The notes: generated by a model from the letters alone, not told the origin. 64,000 nt of DNA from Sphaerolaimus hirsutus (GCA_964036195.1 OZ038450.1:7690701-7754700); one strand, 5' to 3'; shown: positions 41,410 to 54,075, counted from the stretch's first letter. Made by a program: numbers and translations.

Positions 41410-41631
41410 CTACGTGGAACTCAGCGTGGGTTCAAATCGTATAGACGCAGGGCAGGCTCTGTTTTCATGCCTGACCAAACTTTCCCTCCATCTCGATTTG
41501 AACTTGCCGCACAATTCGCACACAAACCAAGTAGTTGTGTCCGCTTCGGCGTGCTTCATTTTCACGTGCCTCTCCAAGTTGCCCCGCCAGTCGGTCTTGT
41601 AACCGCAATGGTCACATTTCAGGGTTTTTCG
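41410..41631 (-). CDS. Zinc-finger gene copy 3, second terminal exon
   Basis: Phase-0 start after CTCAATGCTCAG with RKTLKCDHCG. Fingers are LKCDHCGYKT to KH and FVCELCGKFK to ENRAC, so the last ligand is Cys. Ends FEPTLSST. Similar in layout to T2 of copy 1 and to the exon at 43533. Confidence 0.75.
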   Translation of the reverse strand, partial: RKTLKCDHCGYKTDWRGNLERHVKMKHAEADTTTWFVCELCGKFKSRWRESLVRHENRACPASIRFEPTLSST

Positions 41632-42359
41632 CTGAGCATTGAGAGGGAACATTTTATTGGTGACCGAGGGAAGCTGTCAATCCCACTGCCAAAACATTGA
41701 ACTTTTGGTGCACAAACGGCCGCTCTAAATAGATAGTAAATCGCTATGTATTTAAGTTGTATGATTTTTAATTTCTTATATATACATATATTTATTTCCA
41801 AATCGAAATTTTGATTTGCATGTGTAAGTATTTATGTATCAACTATTTCAAACACTGATTTGGGCTTTGATTGTGCCGCCGCGCCGCCACACATAGGGTG
41901 CATACTTAGATACGCTGAGTTTATATGTGCCGGGAGCTTACATGCGCTGAGTTTCCGCCAACGGCACTAGCGATCACTTTTCAATGGCTACCAATCATTA
42001 CTTTACTTCTATACCTTTACGTAGGCTTTAAAAATGTTCTGGTTGTTCTATACACATTCCCGCACCCGGGGTCAACTATGGATTCCTGAGAGGTAATTTT
42101 TTACAATTGGTGGCAGCGGATAGCAGACAAAACTTTTCAAGACACGCGATAGATAGTTGGGGCGTTTCGGGTAGCCTCGCTGACCCCCATTGGAAACCCC
42201 CGCCTGCAGAGGAGCAATGTACCCTCCATATGAACACACGTGAACGCCAAAATACTGGCAACCCATGCGATAAACAACTTATTAATGGAGTTAATTGGGG
42301 TTGTTTTTGTTTTGTTCTCGATCTCCGTTGTGATAGTGTTAACATGTATTTGCATTCGT

Positions 42360-43180
42360 GAGAGTATAGCGATCGGTAACCTTCCCGATCGGTAAGCCAA
42401 AGTATGTCGATCGGTAAGCCAAAGTGTGTCGATGGGTAAGCCACACAAAGTCTAACAAAGTATCTCGATTGGTAACGCATGGTATATCGATTGTAAAGCC
42501 GCAATACAAACATACCATACCATACCATACATACATACATATGTATGGAGTACTTGGATGCGGCGGCAAGAAAGGAGACTTTTCGGCGATGTGTCCACAC
42601 GCACATGTAAACACTCTGGATGGAGAAATGAAGTGGATCAAGGCTATTTAGGTCTTACAAAGGGATGTAGGGAAACAGGCGTGGGACATCTAATGCATGA
42701 AAAAAGCAGGTTTGTTATTCATTTGTTATTCAATAGCTCGTTGCATCATTTTTATTGTGTTTCGCATTTGTTACATATTTTTGTTGAATCTATTTAATAT
42801 ATTTACCCCCCCCCATTACAGCAGCTATGGCTGCTGCAACTTATTAATAATGCTTATGTACATTGGCGCCGCGTATTTTTACTTCTTTCTTCGCAGTTTG
42901 TACATTTGATGAAAGGCGCCCAGTCATAATTGCCTCATGTATTGTTTGTACATATTTACCTCAGTAATTATTCCATGTATTACACATATGTATGTACGCT
43001 CGCGGCTTACCAATCGAGATAGTCGGGTTAACAGTCAATACACTGTGGCTTACCGATCGAGTCAAAAATAAAAATTGCCTGCGGCTTACCCATCGACACA
43101 CTTTGGCTTACCGATCGCCATACTTTGGCTTACCGATCGAGAGCTTACCGATCAGGAAGGTTACCGATCGGAATTCCCTC
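42360..43180. mobile_element. hAT-like GATCGGTAAGCC-array element
   Basis: Ends GAGAGTATAGCGATCGGTAA and TTACCGATCGGAATTCCCTC, perfect 8-bp duplication GCATTCGT (42352-42359 and 43181-43188). Both sides carry 4-6 copies of CGATCGGTAAGCCAAAGT, in opposite orientation. No transposase. Confidence 0.8.
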
Positions 43181-43532
43181 GCATTCGTCCCAAGTTTGTA
43201 ACTAGGCAGATAATGTTGATTGGTGAAAAATTAGATCCCAAGGGTGACATTTATTTGGGGAAAAATTGAAGGCAGAATAGATAGATGAGATTTGGGGTAG
43301 CCTCCATGCTGATCGTAGTAAGACAAGAATCGCCCAAAAGGGTTTACAACTGCCTGAATAACGGATGACAAATGACAGGAAAATAGACTAGCTACATAAA
43401 CGATCCTTTAGACAGAATCACGTCCAAATTCGAACATTCTAAATAAAAAATTACGAAAATTCTCAAACGTTGGAGAAAAAAACAATGCAAAGCTACCGCT
43501 AGCAAAATCTAAAGACGACAAAATGACCGGCA

Positions 43533-43763
43533 TCAGAACCCAACAGTCAACGCGACGCGTTTATTCAGGCACTTGGTCCGGTGCCTGACCAGACTCTCTT
43601 TCCACTTGGTTCTGAACGAGCCGCACAGGTCACACAAAAACATCTCCGCGTCGCCGCCGGTCGCGTGCATCAAGTTTTTGTGCCGCTCCAAGTTGCTCCG
43701 GTAATGAGTGGCATATGAGCAGAAGTCACACCGGTGCACTTTGTTTGGGGCCGGGGGCGGGGC
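43533..43763 (-). CDS. Zinc-finger gene copy 3, first terminal exon
   Basis: Phase-0 start after TGCCTTTCCCCAG with APPPAPNKVHRC. Fingers are HRCDFCSYAT to MH and FLCDLCGSFR to RTKC (Cys as last ligand). Ends RVALTVGF. Confidence 0.75.
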   Translation of the reverse strand, partial: APPPAPNKVHRCDFCSYATHYRSNLERHKNLMHATGGDAEMFLCDLCGSFRTKWKESLVRHRTKCLNKRVALTVGF

Positions 43764-43990
43764 CTGGGGAAAGGCAAGGTTGCGTCAGTGACCTTCTCGT
43801 CCGAACTTGACCGCGTGCATGCGAGTACCGTTTGCGAGGAGGCCAGACCACTTTAGATGCTAGTCAGTTAATATACTGCGAAAAAGCTCAGTTTAAATGA
43901 TGTAGTGCTTCATTTCCAATGCTACTGTGCTTCAGTTTATATGCTAGTATGAAGTTTTCACATACCACACATTTTACTCACTTTAAATGC

Positions 43991-44289
43991 TGCAAGTGCT
44001 TCACTTTACACGCTGTAAGTGCTTCACTTTAAATGCTGTAAGTGCTTCACTATAAATGCTGTAAGTGCTTCACTTTAAATGCTGTAAGTGCCTCATTTTT
44101 AATGATGTAAGTGCTTCACTTTAAATGCTGTAAGTGCTTCACTTTAAATGCCGTAAGTGCTTCACTTTAAATGCTGTAAGTGCCTCACTTTAAATGATGT
44201 AAGTGCTTCACTTTAAATGCCGAAAGTGCTTCACTTTAAATGCTGTAAGTGCTTTATTTTAAATGCTGTAAGTGCTTCACTTCATATAC
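43991..44289. repeat. Minisatellite, 23-bp unit, about 13 copies
   Basis: Unit TGTAAGTGCTTCACTTTAAA plus TGC, with single-base variants between units. It extends the left arm of the element around it. Confidence 0.85.
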
Positions 44290-44362
44290 TGCATATTTTT
44301 AATTTTACCCTCATTTATTGCACAGTTTAAATGCTGCCTGCATGTTGGTTCTCAGTCATGAT

Positions 44363-45078
44363 TAGGGTTGGCAAGCGATTTTTTTTAAGCGATTTTTTTT
44401 TTTTTAAATCCCGATTTTTTTTTAAAAAAATCGCAGCCCCTGCGCCGATTTTTTTTTAAAAAAATCGCTGGGGAAAAAATTTAGTACTCATGCACTATGT
44501 AAAACGCAAAAATTTTGCGCGCATGCGCGCAGTTTCATGCAAGCAGTCTACCAGTTGTTTTTTTCATCGCTTTTACAAGCAATTTGGTGGTGTAGCACCA
44601 ATTTCTGTGTGCTTTTAAGCATGTAAGGTAGGCTGTGAATCATTGGGGGTAGTATACATTGTTTTGCTATGTGTTTTCTTATCAAACATGAGTGGAAATG
44701 CATTCATGTTCACTTCAAAAATGATTTTATTGTGTCTTCAGTGTAAACATGCAATTTCTGCAAACAAAATTGCTAATGGTCGATGAAATTTGATTCACGC
44801 AGCCAATACAACAATTTTATTACTTTTAAACTTCAAAATAACTGACTTTTAAGGTTTTCCACAGCTGTACAGTACTTATATTACCACATAAAGAATAACT
44901 GTACACTGCCTATCAATTTACATGTATTTTATCACCATCAGAGGCGATTTTCGAGTGAAATGGGACTAATTACGACCCCAGCGATTTTTATTTAAAAAAA
45001 TCGATTTTTTTTTTAAAAATCGATTTTTTTTTAAAAAAATCGGGGTCGTTAAAAAAAATCGATTTTTTTCCAACCCTA
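44363..45078. mobile_element. hAT-like TAGGGTTGGCAAG element
   Basis: Ends TAGGGTTGGCAAGCGATT and TTTTTTTCCAACCCTA, 8-bp duplication GTCATGAT (44355-44362 and 45079-45086). Termini carry AAAAAAATCG/CGATTTTTTT repeats; middle is AT-rich without transposase. Confidence 0.8.
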
Positions 45079-45976
45079 GTCATGATTACTGATAAACTGA
45101 ACTTGACTGAATTGCTAATTCAACTGAACTATGAATATCATATTTAGTGTTCTCATGCACCATGCTTCTGAAGGTGATTTTATACTCATAATGTGCTGCC
45201 TTCAAAGCAGCATCAGCTGAATGAACATACAGGTGCCCTTCATTTGCACAACAATGTTGCATATGGTGAAACTATCTAATATTTGTGTCTGCTATCTTAC
45301 CTTTGATACCTTACCACATGCAAATGATGGGGTAGGGATTAATGTGGTGGAATGGTTCCTGTAAAACTTACAACACCCTTCATTTGAAAATCCTATTTGT
45401 ATGTGGCATTTAGAGTGAAGCACAAACATGGCAAAGCAAAATGTGTAAAGAATAGAGTGAGGGTAATTAACGAGTGAGGGTAATTAACGAGTGAGCATAT
45501 AGAGCATTTATAGCATCCTATGCTGGCATTTAAAGTGAGTATAATGAGTGGTATGTGAAAATTTGATGCTAGCATATAAACTGAAGCACAGTAGCATTTG
45601 AAATGAAGCACTACAGCATTTGAAATGAAGCACTACAGCATTTAAACTGAGCTTTTTTCCAGTATATAAGTGATTAGCATTTAAAATGATGCTATCTCGT
45701 TTGTGAGTACTGCGCGCTATCTACACGGCGGGCCACAACTAGGGATTGTCAGGGTTTCATTTCAAAAACAGAGGCACCAATACCGTTTCTTTTAAAACAT
45801 CAGCCAAAAAAAATGTGTACTTATGCACTAGGTATTTTGCAATTTTTGGGTGCAAGCGTGCAATTTCACATACACATTACCATTGGTGGTTGTTTTTTTG
45901 GTTTTGAGGCATTTTTAGTGTGAAAGCTTCCATTTGTTCATGGTATTGTGTAATAATAAGCCATGATATGTTAGTG

Positions 45977-46711
45977 GGCACGGACGTGAATAGCAACAGT
46001 ACGTATAGCAACAATGGCCATGTACTAATTAGCAACACCGCATCTGTTTTTCCGGGTGTATACTATGTATGTTTTAGCAACCCAATGATATACGATTTAG
46101 CAACGCTATTACGTATTTAGCAACGTATTTATTTGTTTCACATCATGCAGCAGCCCACAAACACTTGCATAGGTAATTTGATTAGCGAGAACAAAAGTTC
46201 AAATTTCTGAAGGTAAACAAATAAATGTATACTCCGCGGACTGCAAAGTATGTGCAGAATCCTACCATAATGTAATGAATAAAATCTTGTGATAAATTTC
46301 GTAATTAGTTATTCCATAGTAAAAATGAAATATTCAGATGAAAAAACTGTATAATCTTTGGTTCATTATTCAGATGGATTATGGTAGGTTTAAATACTGA
46401 GTGTGATGTCCACTGAGTATAAATAACAAAAGTGCCTTCATTCTTGGCACAATCACGCATCTGTTGCATACACAATATTTTTTCATCCTGTCTTCCCTTG
46501 GATTAGCTGAAAAATGTCTGTTCTTTTTGATGTGTCTTTTCTGCCAGCAATAGGTATTACCTAATTACAGTGTTGTGGCTATCGTTGTGTGACATAGCAA
46601 CATAATGTATTGATTAGCAACACATGGTAATTTTTCATGTACTATTTAGCAACAAATCTGTTGCTACACGTCCTTGTTGCTATTCGTGCAGTTGCTATAC
46701 GTCATGCAGCC
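45977..46711. mobile_element. hAT-like TAGCAAC-array element
   Basis: Starts GGCACGGACGTGAATAGCAA, ends TTGCTATACGTCATGCAGC, with an 8-bp duplication TGTTAGTG (45969-45976 and 46712-46719). Both ends carry several TAGCAAC words in opposite orientation. Confidence 0.75.
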
Positions 46712-48960
46712 TGTTAGTGTAGCATATAATACCCAGCCAATATGCACCCACAGACTTCTACAGTGTGAAACATCACTTTCAATGTATTAGCCTTTTCTTA
46801 TAACCTTATTTAAGCACTATTCCATGCCAAACTTGACTTGAAGTCACGAACATTTGACAAAAGGCAATATACCTAACAAGTCAACAAAAAATGGATATTT
46901 TTGACAGAAATCACCAACTGAAGCATAATGCTATCCCATGGCTCCACAGCCATTCTATGGCTATATTTAACATCACAAAGTATTGGCAATTGTCTGATAT
47001 ACCTGTATATGTTGACTCATAACCATATCTGGGAACTTTAAAAAAAACGTTTCACATTTTTTAAATGTTTTTAATTTTTTTTAAATGTTGGTTTTTTAAA
47101 AACAGGGTGTTAAAAATATGTTTCTGGCAATCTCTACCCGGCACCAGTAAAATATTAAGTACACCATGCAAAATACCATACGCTGAAAAAGTTACCATAC
47201 CACCTATAGATCAATCCCATGCCAACGCAAATTCTCGGGTGAGTGTGACAGTTAAAAATATGGTGTGACACAGCGAGACACAACGCCATAGTGGTATCTA
47301 TCTATCTACTATAACGCCTCACCTATACTTGACAGGGCGCATGCTATGCATTTTTCGGAATGGAGCACTCCATAATGACGTTATCAGTGACTCTGTACAC
47401 ATGGAATTGCTGTGATGTCTCTCACATCGCCCAATAAACTTATCACCTCAAAATCTAAAAAGATAAGATTATTTCAGACACGAAATACGCATTTGTCGTA
47501 CTAGACTACTCCTTTTTGTAAACACCTTCCCGGTCACGTCCGGCACCCTAGTTGTGATTTTACTTGTGACATCCTATCTCCAGTTCTAGGGCACGCCAGA
47601 AGCTGAAACTTGGGGGAGATATTGCCGAAACACCCCTCTACTTAGCATGAATTGGGGGGTCGCGGCGACCCCCTACAGGGTGGGTCGCGCTAAGTGCAAA
47701 AATTTATTTGGCTGTTTTGGTGTCCCGCACACACTTATTTCTGAGCTGTGGGAGGGGTAAAAATCTAAAAAATTTGGGATGTGTTGCCAACACCCCTCCC
47801 CTACTATACACTATTCAATAATGTGAGAGAAATGTGAAAAATTTCTAAAAAATTGACTTATTCTCTAAAAAACACCACCTCCCAATGGATGGATGACAAA
47901 AAAATTCACTTTTTGAAATGTTTTATTAGACACTTTAAGAGCTGGTTTACAATACTTTAAAGGGAAGGGTTTGATATTTAAAGTTATGTAAAGAACCATA
48001 CCTCTGAAATGCCTGCATTGCAAAATTTACTTGGGGGGGGGGGGAATTTTATGGCATCATAATGACATCATTGCAGGAACAAAAATTCACAAAATTTACA
48101 CTTTTAAATTCAAAGCAATCTATTGGGAAAACTTCATGTAAGCAGTTAGATATGTATTCAAAAAGACAAGAAGTTGGGGTTTCCACGTGAAATAGGTATC
48201 ATGAATTGGAGATTCAGGTACACTTTCTGAAATTTTGAAATATTGTCATGACCCAAAAATGTAGACAAGCGAATGCTGCTTATACAGTAATATCTACACC
48301 ACCACCCACCAACGAAAGTAAAAGTGAACTGTGAATATTTAAGCAAAATCGATTTTCCCCTGTTCTTCCTTTGAAGAAAAAGTGCACTCCTAAAAGAACC
48401 AACACTGTCAAATTCAAGTTCTTGTCAATGCTTTGATTTTAGGTGTTTTTCTAGAGTGCTAGCGTTTTTAGATATTTTTCCGGAGCAACAAAGGCACACT
48501 TTGTCACCCTTCAAAAACAGATCTTTTTCTTCGCCTGGGACAGGCTAAATGGAGAAACAATAATGTATTCAAGTGATATTGGTATGCAGGCGTCTTTAGT
48601 ACAACAGAGGCATGGTGTTATAGCAAGTTATTCTCGCATGAGGGTTTGCCACGATTTTGACCCTTGCGGGGGTTCATATAAATAGAAAATCGCTCGTCCA
48701 TCGAAAACTAAAATTTTTCATGAATCGCCATGAAGTAGCTGAACGCCTGACCTAGCAATAGTTCCGAACAAGGACGTATCCAGGTCAGGGGGGCGGCCGC
48801 CCCCCCCTTCTCGGGCCACAAAAAAAATGCCAGGATTTTATTTAAAACATTTAGCGCGCATTTTCTCGCCGAGGTGCACCAACATTTTTTGGTAGCCATT
48901 GAATAGGGATATGTTGCCGTTGTGCCCTAAATACACAGTCTTGTTTTACGGTGTCACTGA

Positions 48961-49527
48961 TAGGGTTCAAACGGGATTGACTTTTCGGGATCGGGATCGG
49001 GATTCACTTTTTGAGATTTCGGGATCGGGATCGGGATTGGGGTTTCGGGATCGGGATCGGGATTGGTTTTTTGAGATTTCGGGATTGGGATCGGGATTGG
49101 CCGGGATTGGGGTCACGGGATCGGGATTGGTATTTTTCCGGGATCGGAATTTTGTTCTAGGGATAGAGATTTTGGACATTTTTCTGGCATTCCCAGTTGT
49201 TCATAAAGGTCTCAAAACACTGTTGGATGCCAGAAAAGTGGCATAAAATTGACACTGGGGGTTTGCATCCACTTTTTTTGCATGCAAAAACGTCATTATT
49301 TCACTTTTTATAATTTCCACTAATTTTTCCGGGATCGGGATCTCGGACTTGGGAGTTTCTCGGGATCGAGATCGGGATTTGAAAATTTACGGGATCGGGA
49401 TCGGGATTGGTATTTTTGGATTTCGGGATCGGGATAGGGATTGGGGTTTCGGGATCGGGATCGGGACTGGTAAATCCCGGAATTTCACGGGATCCGGGAT
49501 CGGGATCGGGATCCCGTTTGAACCCTA
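48961..49527. mobile_element. hAT-like GGGATC-array element, copy 2 of 5
   Basis: TAGGGTTCAAACGGGAT ends, duplication GTCACTGA at 48953-48960 and 49528-49535. Longest hexamer arrays of the five copies. Confidence 0.85.
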
Positions 49528-49812
49528 GTCACTGATGAAACAGAAGATTTCGTTCGCCCCAGTGCTTTGAGAAATACCACATATGGCAGCATCTGGTGTT
49601 AATTTTTTCAACAATGTTTTATCGACTTTTTCCAGTCAAGCAACTTGATAGAAGTGTATCGTGTAGATCCGCACTTGGAACCACTTCCAAGAGGGCAAAA
49701 ACGACAGAAAATCTTCAGTTTTTCTTTCAGCACATGAATTAGTTTGAGCGAGCTAATATGAAACTTCAACTTCAGATATACACTAAACTCGGCAAGTTAC
49801 TAAGGTTATATG

Positions 49813-51488
49813 TAGGGTTAGCCGATGTTTTTTTAAACGTTTTATTTATTTTTTAAACGTTTTTTTTTTTAACACGAGGTCCGAAACGTTCACACACAAA
49901 TTGATATTGGTGGTTGTTTTCATTGGTTTTGTGGCATTTTTAGTATCAAAGCATCCATTTCTATGTGCTACCATGGGTTAATAAGACGTCATATGTTTCT
50001 GTAGTATATAATATTTAGGTAATGTGCTTCCATCTACCTCCACATAGGGTTCAAACGGGATTGACTTTTCGGGATCGGGATCGGGATTGGGGTTTCGGGA
50101 TCGGGATTGGTATTTTGAGATTTCGGGATCGGGATCGGGATCGGGATTGGCCGGGATTGGGGTCACAGGATCGGGATCGGGATTGGGATTGGCATTTTTT
50201 CGGGATTGGGATTGGGGTCTAGGGATAGAGATTTTCGTCACTGTTCTGGCATTCACAGTTGTTTATAAAGGTCTCAAAACACTGTTGGATGCCAGAAAAG
50301 TGACATAAAATGGACTCTGGGGGTTTGCGTTCACATTTTTGCACGCAAAAATGTCATTGTTTTCACTTTATATAATTTCCACTATTTTTTCCGGGATCGG
50401 GATCCCGGACTTGGGAGACTCTCGGGATCGGGATCGGGATTTGAAAGTTTTCGGGATCGGGATCGGGATCGGGATTGGTATTTTTGGATTTCGGGATCGG
50501 GATCGGGATTGGGGTTTCGGGATCGGGATCGGGACTGCTAAATCCCGGAATTTCACGGGATCCGGGATCGGGATCGGGATCCCGTTTGAACCCTACCTCC
50601 ACAGTGTGTAACATCACTCCCAAAGTAACAACATCCTTTTAAAACCTTGTTTGATCACTATTCCATGCCAAACAATACTTGAAGTCACGAACATTCGCCT
50701 ATAAGGCGATATATGAACATGTCAACAAAAATGGACATTTTTGACACAAATCAGCACTTATAATGCTATCTCAAGGCTCCACCGCCATTATATGGTCATA
50801 TATAACATCACAGAGTATTGCCGCTTGTCTGATATACCTATATATGTTGACACAAGGCAGGGGTATCTTGAATTTTGACCCTCCGAGTGGTTGGATAGAT
50901 AGCAAATCGCTCCTCCGGAGGGATAGATAGCTGAAAAATTTTCTGGGGGGGGGTTGGGGGGGGGTTTGGGGGGGGGGTTGTGGTGGTTCGATATATAGGC
51001 TTTTTCGGGGCATAGAAGGAAGAAAAGGGAGAAAAATCGCTAAAAGTAGGTGTAAAATAGCTCAAAATGGGTATACAAGAGCATATAGTACTTAAAATAG
51101 CTGAAAATAGGCAGTTAGACGCATGAACCAGTGATTTTGGAGGTGAAAATCTATATATAGGTATGAAAAATAGCGATTTTGAGCGAAAATTGGGGTATAG
51201 TTTCTGAAAAATCGCTCCAGATAGGTAGATAGCTGAGCGATTTGGGGGGGGGGGTTTAGGGGGTAGTAGCCCAAAATTTTGCCTCCGGGATAGATAGATA
51301 GCTGAGCGGCCTCCGGGATAGATAGATAGCTGGGCGGTTTGGGGGGGGGTAACCCCCCCCCAACCCCCCCCATTCGAGACCCCTGACACAAGGCCAAATC
51401 TGGGAGCTTTAAAAAAACGTTTTTTATTAAAAAACGTTGTTTTTTAAAAAAAACATGGAGTAAAAAAAAACGTTTGTTTCCAACCCTA
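49813..51488. mobile_element. hAT-like TAGGGTTAGCCGATG element with nested insertions
   Basis: Ends TAGGGTTAGCCGATGTTTTT and TTTCCAACCCTA; flanks GTTATATG and GTTATACG differ at one base. It contains a complete GGGATC element (50045-50595) and a poly-G-rich element at about 50866-51388. Confidence 0.7.
50045..50595. mobile_element. hAT-like GGGATC-array element, copy 3 of 5
   Basis: Same ends; duplication CCTCCACA at 50037-50044 and 50596-50603. Nested inside the 49813-51488 element, so it is the younger of the two. Confidence 0.85.
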
Positions 51489-51553
51489 GTTATACGCATG
51501 GCTTGGAAATGAGCAGGACATATTTCGATATCTAGCAAACATCAAACTGATTA

Positions 51554-51713
51554 AGCCTACACACACTAGTTGACATCGACACCAAATGTCAACTGATTCC
51601 GATCCCAATTCAGAACTTCCCGACGAGCCAACGGCGACTTTCTAATGCAAGCTTTGAATTGGGATCGGAACCAGTTGATATTTGGTGTCGATGTCAACTG
51701 GTGTGTGTGGGGT
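51554..51713. mobile_element. GTCAACT-rich foldback MITE next to exon F of copy 3
   Basis: Arms CACACTAGTTGACATCGACA and TGTCGATGTCAACTGGTGTG are nearly perfect inverts, continuing through CCAAATGTCAACTG and GATCCCAATTC. It lies about 30 bases after the exon F donor. Confidence 0.7.
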
Positions 51714-51744
51714 CAATATCGCGCTGAGCGCTGAGCAGACGAAC

Positions 51745-51960
51745 CTTGAGCCGAGTTTGCGCCACACCATGGTCGAGGAGATAATGTCGGTCCAGCTCTA
51801 TTTTGGTTCGCGCTTTGTAGCCGCACCTGTCGCAGTGTAAGTCCTCGACGGCAATTTTGCTGGAGCCCGCAGCCGCTTCGTCGGCGCCCGAGTGCACGTA
51901 CAGCAGGTGGTTGCGCATGTTGTGCGGTTTGGAGGTCGTGTAGGCGCAGTGCGGACATCG
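51745..51960 (-). CDS. Zinc-finger gene copy 3, exon F
   Basis: 72 codons, phase 0, after TTGTTCGCAG and before GTTCGT. Fingers RCPHCAYTTS to YVH and LHCDRCGYKA to LDH; DEAAAGSSK spacer shared with copy 4. Confidence 0.8.
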
Positions 51961-52107
51961 CTGCGAACAAACCGCATCGCTTCAGAGGCTTCATAAGCGA
52001 ATTTTGTAGGCATATGCCCATTAGTCATATAAACCCGGTAGGCATATGCCCATTAGTCATATAAACCCGGTAGTCATGTAGACCCATCAGTCATGTATTT
52101 CTACCCG

Positions 52108-53530
52108 TTATTTGACCCTCTGGGGGTTGCATAGACAGACCAAAAAAACTGGAAAAAATTGGGGGTTGGGGTGTGTTGGGACGGGAGGGAGGTTGCAGGG
52201 GTTCAACATATAGCTTTTTCAAGATGAAGAAGGTAGAAAAGGGGAGGAAATCACAAACAAACGAAAATAGCTTTAAAAAATAATATAAGCACATAAAGTA
52301 CCAAATTGGCTGAAAATAAACCAAAAAAATACATGAACTGGTGATTTTGAAGGTGAAGATGGGCAAAAATTCATGAAAATTAGCAATTTTGAGCAAAAAT
52401 TGGGGCAAAACGTCTCATAAATCACTCCAGATTACTAGATAGCTGGGTGATTGGTTGAGGGGACAGGGGATAGTATCAAAAACATTTGCCTCCAGGATTG
52501 ATAGATAGTTGAGCAGCCTTCAGGACAGATAGATAGCTGGGTAATTTTGGGGAGAGAAACCCCACAAACCCAACCATGGGAGACCCCTGCTACTAATATT
52601 GTAAACCAGCTGATGCTAATTCTCAGCTGGGTAGGCTAGATTTTGATGCTCCGGGGGGGGTTGGATAGGTAGCAATTACTCCTTCGAGGGGGTTGATAGC
52701 TGGAAATATTTGGGGGTTGGGGAGTAGGGGGAGGAGTTGCGGTGGCTTCAATATATGGCCAAAAACACGGCCAAATTGCGCTAAAAGTGGTGAATAATAG
52801 CTCAAAAAATATATAAGGTCATATAGTACTAAAAATAGTTAGACACATGAGCTAGTGATTTTGGAGTTGAAAATCTATAAAAAGGTACGAAAATTAGCAA
52901 TTTTCAGCAAATTTTGGGTGTAATTTCTCAAAAATCAGTCTAGGTAGATGGCTGGCCGATTGGGGGTAGGGTTCAAACGGGATCCCGATCCCGGATCCCA
53001 TGAAATTCCGGGATTTAGCAGTCCCGATCCCGAAAATTTTCAAATCCCGATCCCGAGAAACTCCGAGGTCCTGGATCCCGATCCCGGAAAAATTAGTGGA
53101 AATTATCATAAGTGTTAAAATGACGTATTTGCATTCAAAAATGTGAACGCAAACCCCCAGCGTTCATTTTATGCCACTTTTCTGGCATCCAACAGCGTTT
53201 TGAGACCTTTATGCACAACTGTGAATGCCTGAACATTGGGCAAATACTCTATCCCAAGACCCCAATCCCGATCCCGAAAAAATGCCAATCCCGATCCCGT
53301 GACCCCAATCCCGGCCAATCCCGATCCCGAAATCTCAAAAAACCAATCCCGATCCCGAAAAGTCAATCCCGTTTGAACCCTAATTGGGGGGTGGGGGTTT
53401 CAGGGGATTGTATCCAAAACAATTTGCGTCCATGATTGATAGAGCGCTGAGTGGCCTCCAGGATAGATAAATAGATAAATGGGCAGTTGGGGGGTACCCC
53501 CCAAACCCCCCCCCCCCCGTTCCTATCGCT
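52108..53530. repeat. Two copies of a TTGACCCTC...GAGACCCCTG repeat
   Basis: Blocks at about 52108-52592 and 52637-53530 (the latter split by a GGGATC element) share GATAGATAGCTGGG, GTGATTTTGGAGGTGAAAATC and terminal poly-G tracts with the block at 50866-51388. Possibly a third transposon family; ends unresolved. Confidence 0.5.
52967..53382. mobile_element. hAT-like GGGATC-array element, copy 4 of 5
   Basis: Same ends; duplication ATTGGGGG at 52959-52966 and 53383-53390. Confidence 0.85.
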
Positions 53531-53683
53531 GGTTTTTAGTGCCATACTTATCCTCCCACTAGTTATCTATGCCCCACATTAGGGCCATAGATGAATTGCG
53601 GGATTACATGACTTGCGGGTCTATTTACATGACTAGCGTATTTAGACGACTACAGGCATAAGGTCGATTTTGTGATTGGTTAC

Positions 53684-53815
53684 CTTGATGGGTCGAGCGG
53701 CTTTGCCAGATCCACTTGGTGAGGATTGCTTTGCGCGCTTTGACATCACAGGTGCACCAGAAACGGCAGACGGTAGATGATCGGGGGGCACCACCGGAGG
53801 GAATTCCAAGTCATC
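53684..53815 (-). CDS. Zinc-finger gene copy 3, exon E
   Basis: 44 codons after CATTTGCAG and before GTAACC: DDLEFPPVVPPDH, then SKRAKQSSPSGSGK and RPIK. The KRAK stretch is a plausible nuclear-localisation signal. Phase 0. Confidence 0.75.
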
Positions 53816-53880
53816 CTGCAAATGAAATGCATTTTGTGTGTTCCAACAAGTTCACAACGCATCAGGGAAGCCGGTGTTAC

Positions 53881-54075
53881 CTCATCGGCGTAGCTGGATG
53901 GTTCATCATCACCGGCGTGCATGTGGGCGTCCGAGAAGCCGGTGATTTCCGAACCGCCCATCTCGCTGCCGCCCATCTGGGACCCGTCCAGCCCGAACGC
54001 AGACTCGTCCCCCTCCGCAGGGAAGATATCCATTGCCGCGCCCCACTCCCGTTTTAGATGACGGGCGGATTGAAT
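53881..54075 (-). CDS. Zinc-finger gene copy 3, exon D
   Basis: 65 codons after GTGTGCTCAG and before GTAACA: IQSARHLKREWG, FGLDGSQMGGSEMGGSE, HMHAGDDEPSSYADE. Phase 0. Confidence 0.8.

Larger units (their letters stand above)
43850..45710. mobile_element. Element with ~150-bp inverted termini around a 23-bp minisatellite
   Basis: The left arm (to about 43990) and right arm (from about 45540) are inverted copies sharing GAAAAAGCTCAGTTTAAATG, TGCTACTGTGCTTCAG and TTCACATACCAC. Nested inside is a hAT-like element (44363-45078). Confidence 0.65.
43764..51744 (-). other. 8-kb intron F-T of copy 3, packed with repeats
   Basis: Only mobile elements and AT-rich sequence were seen. I found no selector-type GGGCGYGTGCTT motif here on either strand. 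46720-48950 holds no recognisable gene; a TATCCAGG...GGGGGGCGG transposon end lies at about 48770-48810. Confidence 0.5.

Noticed and set aside
41371-41700. Plus-strand frame opposite the copy 3 terminal exon
   Set aside because: Mirror of a true zinc-finger exon on the minus strand.
43991-44289. CRISPR-like array
   Set aside because: Units are contiguous 23-bp repeats without spacers, in an animal genome.
50771-51538. Pro-rich minus-strand frames (PPPPNPPPTPPQ type)
   Set aside because: They arise from poly-G/poly-C tracts of a repeat present three times in 50.8-53.5 kb.
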